Below are positions 36,079 through 43,577 of a stretch of 64,000 nt of DNA, one piece after another. The stretch is from Burkholderiaceae bacterium (GTDB lineage: Bacteria > Pseudomonadota > Gammaproteobacteria > Burkholderiales > Burkholderiaceae_C): assembly GCA_024235895.1 (NCBI GenBank), contig JACKLM010000005.1, forward strand, positions 186,001 to 250,000, read 5' to 3'. Positions within the stretch are counted from its first letter, which is position 1. Each line of letters starts with the position of its first letter. A program made the position numbers and the translations under genes. The notes under the pieces are model-generated. The model had not been told where the DNA came from. It saw only the letters and a list, made by a program, of their open reading frames with translations, and searched no databases.

Positions 36079-36406
36079 CGGACTCTCCTGGGGCGCCGGC
36101 ATCGCAGCCTGCAAGGGGACCGCGAACGATAGCGGCAATCGGCAGCTCGGTGCCCCGATGCACCGTTCCGGGCAAGGATGACAAGCAGCCGGTCGTGGTC
36201 GAGAAGCGCCGGTCTCGAACCAGGCCGATTCCGGGAACATCCTCGGGATGCGGGGAACATGCAACTAGTGCACACCGATACAGGGTCCAAGCGGCGCAAG
36301 CTTTGTATCGGGATGTATCGTTGTGTCCACGTCTCATCCGCGCGCGGTGCGACTTGCTCGCGCTGCCACAACAATCGTGCCTTTCGTCAGCAGAAACGCT
36401 AACTCT
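36079..36406. promoter_or_regulatory. Intergenic region with TGTATCG boxes upstream of the MshEN gene
   Basis: 328 bp between divergent genes, lower in GC than its surroundings and without a gene. Two direct copies of TGTATCG start at 36304 and 36314, exactly 10 bp apart, and an inverted copy CCGATACA lies at 36275–36282, giving an 8-bp inverted repeat with 36304–36311. Equal helical phasing suggests a regulator-binding array about 90 bp before the MshEN start. The binding protein is unknown. Confidence 0.4.
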
Positions 36407-37453
36407 ATGCCGTTCCCGCCCTTGTGCCTGGACGCCCAGGATCGGTGGCAGTGGCCGGCGCCGCCGTTCCCGTGGAAGCATGAGCCTGCGCCGGCCAACG
36501 GCGTTGCCCAGCCTGCGCGCGTCGAGTCGTCCTCCGGGGCGGCAGTCGAGGGCGAACTGCTCGACTTCGACCCGGTCGCCGGCCACCTGGACTTCCGCAC
36601 CGCTGCCGACCGTCCCACGGTCAGGTTGCGGTTTTCCGGCCTGCGGCGCCTGACGTTGACGAGGCCGCTGACGGGTCTGCCGCCAGTGCCGGGCGCCAGG
36701 CCCGGGCGTGTTCCAGTGGCGGCCCACGAGCGCGAGTTCACGCTTCACGCCGCGACACCGGGGCGTGCCGCGTTGTCGGGACGAACGGTCGGTCGTGTCG
36801 AGGCCGAGGCGGGCCTCTACCTCTTCGAGGCCGTGGACGAGGAGGCCGGGTTGCAGCGCAGCTTCGTACCGCGGTCGGCCTACGCTCGCGCCGACTTCGG
36901 CCCGACCGCGCGCGAGACTGCGGCCCAGCTGTGGATCAGCGACCGCGCCGCTCTCGAGCAGGCGCTCGCGCGCCAGCGGCAGATGCCCGTCAAGCCGCTC
37001 GGCCAGGCCTTGCTCGCGCTCGGCCTGCTGACACCCTCGCAACTCGAGCGGGCGCTCGCCGCGGCCGGGGACGAAAAGCCGCTCGGGCAATCGTTGGTGT
37101 CGATGGGCCTAATCTCGGCGACCGAATTGCAGGCCGCGCTGGCCTACAAGATGGGTTACCCGATGGTCGACCTGATGCGCTTCGTCGTCGACCCTGCGGC
37201 CGCGGCGCGGCTGCCGTGGCAGGTCGCCGAGCGCTATCGGATCCTGCCGCTGATGATGGAGGGCGAACGGCTCGTCGTCGCCATCGACAGCCCGTCGCGC
37301 GAGGCCGATCTGAGGGCCATGGCGTTCTACGCGCCAGGCGGGCTGGCGCCGGTGCTGGCGCCCGGCTACCAGATCGCACTGGCCCTGCGCTCGAACGACC
37401 TCTGGACCGGCGCGGTCCGCGATCATCCCGCCAGCGTGCGGACCACGGGCTGA
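36407..37453 (+). CDS. Stand-alone MshEN (GspE N-terminal)-like protein, putative c-di-GMP binder
   Basis: 348 residues. The N-terminal half (about 1–165) is beta-rich and unrecognised. The C-terminal half has two tandem motifs, KPLGQALLALGLLTPSQLER and KPLGQSLVSMGLISATELQA, followed by ALAYKMGYPMVDL and AERYRILPLMMEGERLVVAI, the pattern of the GspE_N/MshEN domain. In MshE and relatives this domain binds c-di-GMP through a (R)LG-x-x-L repeat. Here the leading Arg is Lys-Pro, so binding is uncertain. No ATPase domain follows, unlike in type II secretion or pilus ATPases. The last 31 bp overlap the convergent acyltransferase–PilZ gene. Confidence 0.72.
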   Translation: MPFPPLCLDAQDRWQWPAPPFPWKHEPAPANGVAQPARVESSSGAAVEGELLDFDPVAGHLDFRTAADRPTVRLRFSGLRRLTLTRPLTGLPPVPGARPGRVPVAAHEREFTLHAATPGRAALSGRTVGRVEAEAGLYLFEAVDEEAGLQRSFVPRSAYARADFGPTARETAAQLWISDRAALEQALARQRQMPVKPLGQALLALGLLTPSQLERALAAAGDEKPLGQSLVSMGLISATELQAALAYKMGYPMVDLMRFVVDPAAAARLPWQVAERYRILPLMMEGERLVVAIDSPSREADLRAMAFYAPGGLAPVLAPGYQIALALRSNDLWTGAVRDHPASVRTTG

Positions 37454-38814
37454 GTCGTCCCCGCCCCGCCGACGCTCGCATGCACGGGCCGACACCGCGC
37501 GGGTGGCACGGAGCCCTGGCAGGCCTGCACCAGTTCGCGATGCGTGCGGCCGGCCTGCAGTGCGGCGACCGCACCGCGCCACACGGCGTCGGCCTCGTCG
37601 ATCCGGAAGCCGACACTTCGAGGTGTATCCGGCCGCGCGGCATGGACCGGCGTCACGCGCATTCGCGCCCGCAGCCCAGGGCCGAGGTCGACCCAGGCCC
37701 AGGCCGGCGTATCCAGCGGTAGCGGTCGCGGTGCGATCGCACGGAAGCCGCCTGCCGAAACATCGACCACCTGGACCGAAACCGCATCGTCCGGCTCGCT
37801 GCCGTCCGTCAGGACCCGTGCGGGGCAGGCGAGCGAGAAGCGAGGGTGACGGCGCAGCGCCGGCTGCGGCTGCCTGCCGCCGGGCAGCGGTGGCAACACC
37901 GAGGCGTAGTCGGCCTCCCGGTAGGCAGCGTGCAGCAGAAGGCGGCGCCGCAGGTCCAGCGACTCGAATACCTTCGTGCGCTGGTTGAAGAACCAGTCCA
38001 GCAGGGCCGGCGTCATCACCGGGTCGTTGGTCGTGTGCAGCGGGCGCTCGGGCCACTCGATATGGGGCAGTCGCTCGAGCACGAAGTAGCGGTGCAGGTT
38101 CCTGCGCGGGCTTCGCCGTCCGTACAGCGACTCGAAGGCGACCCGCGCGTGGTCCAGGTCGAGCGTCGCGCCGACCGCCGGCGCACCGCCGGCGAAGTCG
38201 TAGCAACCGACCACGTGCTGCTGCAGCCGCTCGAACAGCAGCAGCGACTCGTACAGCTCGGCCTTGTGCGGGTGCACGGCGATCACGAGGTGCCGCGTGT
38301 CGAAGAAGCGCGTGCAGTACTCGTACATGAACTTCATCAGCGGGAACAGGATCGCGCCGCCGGTGCGCCGAAAGCGCGGGTGCACCGCCAGCGCCGAGAT
38401 CTCGGCGATGCGGCCCTGGCGTGCGCGCACCGCGCCCAGGTCGAACGCCGACTGCAGCGGGAAGCCGAACATGCCCTCGCGGATCAGCGACATCGTGCCG
38501 ACGACCTCGCCGTCGAAGCTCGCGCACAACGTCGTCGTCGTCGGCAGCGCGTGGTAGGGCGTCACGCGCAGCCCCGACGGGTCGGGCTTCATGAAGCCGC
38601 TGGCGACGTAGGCGTCGTGGAGCAGCCGGAAGCAGGCCTCGAGCTCGTCCTGCGTCTCGGCGATCTTCAGCCGCAGCCGCGGATCGGGCTGCGGGTCGCA
38701 GTCGACCATCCTGCGGTACAGCTCGAAGCGCGCCTCGCGCGGCAGGAAGGCCAGCGCGCGGCGCAAGCCCTCGTGCGCGGCCTTGCGCAGCGTGCGGCGC
38801 AGCGGGTTCTTCAT
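37423..38814 (-). CDS. N-acyl amino acid synthase (FeeM-like) fused to a PilZ domain
   Basis: 463 residues from ATG at 38814. Residues about 45–245 form a GNAT/autoinducer-synthase-like domain (ACFRLLHDAYVASGFMKPDP, GRIAEISALAVHPRFRRTGG, FPLMKFMYEYC) resembling FeeM, which joins an acyl chain from acyl-ACP to an amino acid. Residues about 345–445 form a PilZ domain with both c-di-GMP motifs, RxxxR in LRRHPRFSL and DxSxxG in DVSAGG. The combination suggests c-di-GMP control of acyl transfer. The last gene of a leftward run; an ACP–GNAT fusion gene is 194 bp upstream. The FeeM relation is by motif pattern, so function is tentative. Confidence 0.75.
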   Translation of the reverse strand: MKNPLRRTLRKAAHEGLRRALAFLPREARFELYRRMVDCDPQPDPRLRLKIAETQDELEACFRLLHDAYVASGFMKPDPSGLRVTPYHALPTTTTLCASFDGEVVGTMSLIREGMFGFPLQSAFDLGAVRARQGRIAEISALAVHPRFRRTGGAILFPLMKFMYEYCTRFFDTRHLVIAVHPHKAELYESLLLFERLQQHVVGCYDFAGGAPAVGATLDLDHARVAFESLYGRRSPRRNLHRYFVLERLPHIEWPERPLHTTNDPVMTPALLDWFFNQRTKVFESLDLRRRLLLHAAYREADYASVLPPLPGGRQPQPALRRHPRFSLACPARVLTDGSEPDDAVSVQVVDVSAGGFRAIAPRPLPLDTPAWAWVDLGPGLRARMRVTPVHAARPDTPRSVGFRIDEADAVWRGAVAALQAGRTHRELVQACQGSVPPARCRPVHASVGGAGTTQPVVRTLAG

Positions 38815-38884
38815 CGCGGCGTGCTCCTCGGCGCGGCCCGGGGCGGCTCGACAGGGGGGGCTGGTCGAATGGACGGGAAGGCAT

Positions 38885-38918
38885 CGGTGTGGCGCGCGGC
38901 AGGCGGCGTGCCACACCG
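38885..38918. other. Hairpin between the ACP–GNAT and FeeM–PilZ genes
   Basis: CGGTGTGGC (38885–38893) and GCCACACCG (38910–38918) form a perfect 9-bp stem with a 16-nt loop in the 194-bp gap between two leftward genes. No T-run follows in the leftward direction. It could be an operator or an RNA structure that tunes readthrough. Confidence 0.4.
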
Positions 38919-39008
38919 CTTCTTCGGCCGCCGCGCGGCAGGACTTGAGCCGCGAGGCGTCCGCGGCCGTGCAGGACGCGACCCGCGGCGGCCGTGCGTC
39001 GTCCCGGA

Positions 39009-39905
39009 CTACCGGGGCCCCAGGGCCAGCCGCGCGCGGACGGTTCGCGGATCGTCGGCGTCGTGCTGCAACGTGAAGCCGAGCGCGTGGGCGAGCTGCA
39101 GCATCGGCCGGTTGGTCGACAGGACGATCCCCTCCATGTGCGCCAGGCCGGCGGCGCGCGCGCGGTCGACGAGCGCGCGCATCAGGCGGCCGGCCAGCCC
39201 GCTTCGCTGCCAGTCGTCGGCGACGGTGACGGCGAACTCGCAGCCGGTTGCGACCTCGTCGACGACGTAGCGCGCCACACCGACGATGCGCTCGGTCGGG
39301 TCCGCAGCCCTGCCGGCGCCGTCGCCACGCGGCGCGCCGGCCTCGGCCGGCGCACTCGCCGCCACCGGCACGACGGCCGCGATCGCGACGTGGCGGCGTT
39401 GGTCGACGTCGGTCAGCGCGGCGAGCTTGGCCGCCGGCAACTCGTCCATCGACCCCATGAAACGCATGTAGCGCGATTCGTCCGAAAGCGCGCGCACGAA
39501 GGCGGCCTCCAGCGGCGCGTCCGCGGCGCCGAGCGGGCGCAGCCTCGGGTCGTCGGCGGCAGCGGCAACGCGAGCGGCGCGCGGCGCGCCGCCGGCCCAG
39601 GCGACGATCTCGTCCAGCGACGCGCGCGGGCCGGGCGGCGGTGCGCCGTCGGCCTTGTCGACGTCGCGCGCGCCGGGCGGTAGCGCCGCCAGCAGGTTGA
39701 CCCAGTCCAGCGAGTCGAGCTCGACCTGGTCGCGCAGCGGGCGGTCGGGGTCGAGCGGCACGATCGCCGACTCGGGCGCGATCGCCGCCAGGGCGTGCAG
39801 CAACCGCTGGCGCAGCGCGTCGGCGCCCGCCGCGGTGTTCACCGTGGGCCGTTCGGGCGCGGACCTGCGCGCCGGGGGGCTGGCGCGACGATCGTCCGGT
39901 GTCAT
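39009..39905 (-). CDS. Acyl carrier protein domain fused to a GNAT acetyltransferase
   Basis: 298 residues from ATG at 39905. Residues about 30–110 form an acyl-carrier-like domain with the phosphopantetheine Ser in VELDSLDWVNLL. The C-terminal part (about 125–298) is a GNAT domain: SRYMRFMGSMDELPAAKLA, RIVGVARYVVDE, the acyl-CoA loop QRSGLAGRLMRALVDRA and HALGFTL. The fusion puts a carrier arm on an acyltransferase, so the substrate may be tethered. It is 22 bp downstream of the PHA-synthase-like gene and probably cotranscribed. The Ala/Pro-rich link between the domains is long. Biochemical role unknown. Confidence 0.78.
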   Translation of the reverse strand: MTPDDRRASPPARRSAPERPTVNTAAGADALRQRLLHALAAIAPESAIVPLDPDRPLRDQVELDSLDWVNLLAALPPGARDVDKADGAPPPGPRASLDEIVAWAGGAPRAARVAAAADDPRLRPLGAADAPLEAAFVRALSDESRYMRFMGSMDELPAAKLAALTDVDQRRHVAIAAVVPVAASAPAEAGAPRGDGAGRAADPTERIVGVARYVVDEVATGCEFAVTVADDWQRSGLAGRLMRALVDRARAAGLAHMEGIVLSTNRPMLQLAHALGFTLQHDADDPRTVRARLALGPR

Positions 39906-39927
39906 GGGCGTATCGGGCGCCAGTGCG

Positions 39928-41712
39928 TCAGTCGTCGTAGCGCTGCTGCACGTACCGGCCCGGCGCCGGCGCCAGCGCGTCGGCGCCACGGATGCGCCGC
40001 GCCGGTACATCCTGGCCCGACCCCTTCGCGCGCAGCCAGGCGTCCCAGGCGGTCCACCACGATCCCTCGTGCGAGGCGGCATCGGCCTCCCACTCCTGCG
40101 GCGATACCCAGGCGCCGCCGCGCGGCCGCGTGCGCTGGCGCCAGCGCCGGCCCGGGTGGCCGGGCTCGCTGACGATGCCGGCGTTGTGGCCGCCGCTGGT
40201 CAGCACGAAGGTGATCTCGGCGTCGGTCAGCCGGTGCAGCTTGTAGACCGAGTGCCACGGCGCGACGTGGTCCTTCTCGGTGCCGACGAGGAAGACCGGC
40301 AGCGTCACGTCGTTGAGCGACACCGGCCTGCCCTCGACGCCGTAGCGCGCCTCGGCCAGCTCGTTCTTCAGGTAAAGCCGGCGCAGGTACTGGCTGTGCA
40401 TCGCCGCCGGCATGCGCGTGGTGTCGGCGTTCCAGGCCATCAGGTCATTCGGCCGCAGCCGCTCGCCCATCCACAGCTCGCGCAACGTGGCCGACCAGAC
40501 CAGCTCGCGCGAGTGCAGGAACTGGAAGCTGCCGGCCATCTGGCGCCCGGTCAGGAAGCCGCGCTCGGCCATCATGTCCTCCAGCAGCGTGACCTGGCTC
40601 TCGTCGATCAGAACCCCCATCTCGCCGGGCTCGGTGAAATCGGTCTCGGCGGCCAGGAAGCTCAGGCTGGCGAGCTCGGGCAGCGACCCGGCACCCTGCA
40701 CCTTGCCCGGTCGCGCGAGCGCCGCGGCGGCGATCGCCAGCAGCGTGCCGCCCAGGCAGTAGCCGACCGCGTGCACGCGCTGCCCCGGCACGCGCCGGCC
40801 GACCGCGGCCAATGCGTCGAAGACGCCCAGGTTCAGGTAGTCGTCCATGTCGAGCAGCGCATCGCCCTCGTCCGGGTTACGCCACGACAGGATGAAGACC
40901 GTATGCCCCTGCGACACCAGCCAGCGCACCATCGAGTTGTGCGGCGACAGGTCGAGGATGTAGTACTTCATGATCCAGCTCGGGACGATGAAGACCGGCT
41001 CGGCGTGCACCGTCGGCGTGGTGGGCCGGTACTGGATCAGCTCGACCAGGTGGTTGCGGTGCACGACCTCGCCCGGTGTCACGGCGACGTCGACGCCGGG
41101 CTGGAAGCCCTGCCCGTGGTCGAGCAGCGGCGGCAGGCCGTGACGCATGCGCCAGTGGTCCAGCGCGATCGCCGCGCCCAGGCGCAGGTTGTCGCCGCGC
41201 TGCTCGAACGTGCGGTCGAAGACCTCGGGGTTGGCCAGCCCCGTGTTGGCCGGCGACATCAGGTCCAGCCACTGGCGCGCGAAGAAGCCGACGATTTCTC
41301 GGTTGTGCGGCTCCATTCCGCGCAGCTCGGTGGCTTCGCGCCACCAGCGCTCGGCGGCGAGGTAGTTGCGCACGATCCACGGGTAGGGCCAGCGCTGCCA
41401 GGCGTCGGCGGCGAAGCGCAGGTCGTCGGGGCGCACGCTGGCGTCACGCGGCAGCCGCGCCTGGGTCGTCGCATCGGCGACCGCCTGCGCGGCCAGTTGC
41501 AGGGCCTCGGCTGCCAGTCGCGTCGCCTGCGCAGGCTGCGTCGCCAGGTGCAGCGCCCAGTCGGCCGTCGCCAGCGCCAGCGAGACCGGCGACAGCCCCG
41601 ACAGCCAGGGCGCGACCTGGGCGTGCAGCAGGCCGTCGAAGGACTGGGCGCGCTCTCTGGCGCCGTCCGCGGGGGCGGGAGGGGTCTCGGTGGGGGCGGT
41701 CGGAGCAGTCAT
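39928..41712 (-). CDS. Second PHA synthase-like alpha/beta hydrolase
   Basis: 594 residues. It aligns by motif with class I PHA synthases: FIVPSWIMKYYILDLSPHNS, the nucleophile box GYCLGGT with Cys319, the Asp in GTEKDHVAPW and the His in SGGHNAGIV. WWTAWDAWL and APGRYVQQRY end the protein. It differs clearly from PhaC at 22696 and lacks an adjacent phaB. It sits in a leftward run with an acyl ligase, a ThDP enzyme and the ACP–GNAT fusion, so it may act on other acyl chains or be a spare synthase of the PhaC2 kind. Gaps are 64 bp upstream and 22 bp downstream. Confidence 0.88.
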   Translation of the reverse strand: MTAPTAPTETPPAPADGARERAQSFDGLLHAQVAPWLSGLSPVSLALATADWALHLATQPAQATRLAAEALQLAAQAVADATTQARLPRDASVRPDDLRFAADAWQRWPYPWIVRNYLAAERWWREATELRGMEPHNREIVGFFARQWLDLMSPANTGLANPEVFDRTFEQRGDNLRLGAAIALDHWRMRHGLPPLLDHGQGFQPGVDVAVTPGEVVHRNHLVELIQYRPTTPTVHAEPVFIVPSWIMKYYILDLSPHNSMVRWLVSQGHTVFILSWRNPDEGDALLDMDDYLNLGVFDALAAVGRRVPGQRVHAVGYCLGGTLLAIAAAALARPGKVQGAGSLPELASLSFLAAETDFTEPGEMGVLIDESQVTLLEDMMAERGFLTGRQMAGSFQFLHSRELVWSATLRELWMGERLRPNDLMAWNADTTRMPAAMHSQYLRRLYLKNELAEARYGVEGRPVSLNDVTLPVFLVGTEKDHVAPWHSVYKLHRLTDAEITFVLTSGGHNAGIVSEPGHPGRRWRQRTRPRGGAWVSPQEWEADAASHEGSWWTAWDAWLRAKGSGQDVPARRIRGADALAPAPGRYVQQRYDD

Positions 41713-41776
41713 CGCGGGAGGCGGAGCGTTGGCGCAGCGCGCATCATGCCTTGTCGCGGCAATGGCACCTTGCCGC

Positions 41777-43519
41777 CTACATCGACAACGATCCCTCGCG
41801 GAAAGCGGTGCGGTCCAGCCAGACGTTGACCAGCACCGGCCGCCCGCTGCGCGCGATCGCGCGCGCCTCGCGCAGCACCGGCACGACCTCGTCGTCGCTG
41901 CGCACCAGCAACCCCGCCGCGCCGAAGCCCTCGACGACGCGGTGGTAGTCGCTGCGCGCCAGCACGGTGCCGACGTCGTCGCCCAGCATCTTGACCTGCT
42001 CGCGCGCGATCTGCGTCCAGCCGGCGTCGTTGCCGACGACCGCGACCACCGGGATCCCTAGGCGCACGAAGCTGTCGAACTCGGCCAGGCCCCAGCCGCA
42101 GGCGCCGTCGCCGAAGACGATCCAGACCTCGCGCCCCGGCCGCGCCTGCGCCGCGCCGAGCGCGAAGCCCGCGCCCACGCCGAGCGTCCCGAAGGCGCCC
42201 GGGTCCAGCCAGGCCAGCGGCCCGCGCGGGCGCAGCACGTAGCTCGCGGTGGCGACGAAGTCGCCGCCGTCGGCGACGAAGATCGCATCGCCCGCGGCCT
42301 CGGCGTCGAGCGCGCGGAAGAAGGCCAGCGGGTTGACATGCGTGCCGCGCGCCGCCGCCTGGGCGTCGATCTCGGCCTCGCGCGCGGCGTCGCGCGCGCG
42401 CAGCGCGTCGCGCCAGCCGGCCCATCCGGGCGCCGGCGTCAGCGCGCCGGCCAGCGCCTCGAGAAAGCGGCCGGCGTCGCCGATCGCGGCGACATCGGGG
42501 CGCCGGTTCAGCCGCGCATCGCGCGCGCTGCGGTTGGCCGCGATCAGCTTCGCGCTGCGCCGCACATGGCGGCCGTAGTCGAGCCGGAAGTCGCACGGCA
42601 CGCCGGCCAGCAGCACGGCGTCGGACTCGCGCAGCGCCTGGCGGCGCGCGTGGCGCATCTGCAGCGGGTGCTCGCGCCCGAGCAGCCCGCGCGCCATGCC
42701 CGACAGGTAGACCGGGATCCCCAGCCGGTCGACCGCGCGCGCGAGTGCGTCGGCCTGCTGCGACTGCACCAGCGCCTGGCTGCCGATGACGATCAGCGGG
42801 CGCTCGGCGCGTTGCAGTGCCGCGGCGGCAGCGCGTAGCGCGCCATCGCCTGCGCGCGGCGTGGCCACGGCCAGCGGGGCCGGCGCGGCCCGGACCGCGC
42901 TGCCGGCGAACATGCGCGCCGCATGCCGGTTCAAATACCAGCGCAGCGCGCGGTCGGCCAGCGCGCTCCCCTTGCCGGCCGCCTCGGCATACCACTGGCG
43001 GATCGACGCCTCGTCGTACAGCAGGTCGACCGGGCACTCCAGGAACACCGGCCCCGGCACGCCCGAGGCCGCCAGCGCCATGCCCTCGGCCACCGCCGGC
43101 GCCAGGTCACGCACGCGCCGCAGGCGGAAGAAGCGCTTGACGTGCGGCGTCACGAGCGGCCGCTGGTCGATATCCTGCAGCGCGCCGCGCCCCTGCAGCG
43201 CGGTCGGCGCCGCGCCGCCGAGCAGCAGCAGCGGCGACTGCGCGAGCTGCGCGTTCTTCAGCGCCGTGATCGTGTTCGTGATGCCCGGCCCGGCGGTGAC
43301 TGCCGCTACCCCGGGGCGGCCGGCGAGCCGCGCGTGGGCGTCGGCGGCGAAGACCGCGGTCGCCTCGTCGCGCGTGTCGACGATGCGGATGCCGCGCGCC
43401 TTGGCGGCGGCGAGGATCGGCGAGATGTGGCCGCCGCACAGCGTGAAGATCGCCTCCACGCCATGCGCCTGCAGCGCCTCGGCGATGCGGTCGCCGCCGT
43501 GACGGGTGGCGGCGCTCAC
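41777..43519 (-). CDS. Thiamine diphosphate enzyme, acetolactate synthase / 2-hydroxyacyl-CoA lyase-like
   Basis: 580 residues from GTG at 43519. Three-domain ThDP fold: the N-terminal Pyr domain has the catalytic Glu in DTRDEATAVFAADA, and the PP domain has the ThDP/Mg motif GDGACGWGLAEFDSF ending in VVGNDAGW. FTLCGGHISPILAAAKARG at the start resembles the ILVBL/HACL branch, which cleaves 2-hydroxyacyl-CoA, more than biosynthetic IlvB. No small IlvN subunit is nearby. The upstream in-frame ATG at 43594 would overlap the acyl ligase gene, so the GTG is preferred. Neighbouring acyl ligase fits an acyl-CoA substrate. Confidence 0.83.
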   Translation of the reverse strand: MSAATRHGGDRIAEALQAHGVEAIFTLCGGHISPILAAAKARGIRIVDTRDEATAVFAADAHARLAGRPGVAAVTAGPGITNTITALKNAQLAQSPLLLLGGAAPTALQGRGALQDIDQRPLVTPHVKRFFRLRRVRDLAPAVAEGMALAASGVPGPVFLECPVDLLYDEASIRQWYAEAAGKGSALADRALRWYLNRHAARMFAGSAVRAAPAPLAVATPRAGDGALRAAAAALQRAERPLIVIGSQALVQSQQADALARAVDRLGIPVYLSGMARGLLGREHPLQMRHARRQALRESDAVLLAGVPCDFRLDYGRHVRRSAKLIAANRSARDARLNRRPDVAAIGDAGRFLEALAGALTPAPGWAGWRDALRARDAAREAEIDAQAAARGTHVNPLAFFRALDAEAAGDAIFVADGGDFVATASYVLRPRGPLAWLDPGAFGTLGVGAGFALGAAQARPGREVWIVFGDGACGWGLAEFDSFVRLGIPVVAVVGNDAGWTQIAREQVKMLGDDVGTVLARSDYHRVVEGFGAAGLLVRSDDEVVPVLREARAIARSGRPVLVNVWLDRTAFREGSLSM

Positions 43520-43577
43520 CGCAAAGCCCTGCGCGCTGCGCGCTGCGCGATAAACGCGCGGGAGCGGCCCGCCGCGC

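Noticed and set aside
41777..43519. Biosynthetic acetolactate synthase IlvB
   Set aside because: No small subunit gene and an N-terminal pattern closer to the ILVBL/HACL branch; acyl-chain neighbours.
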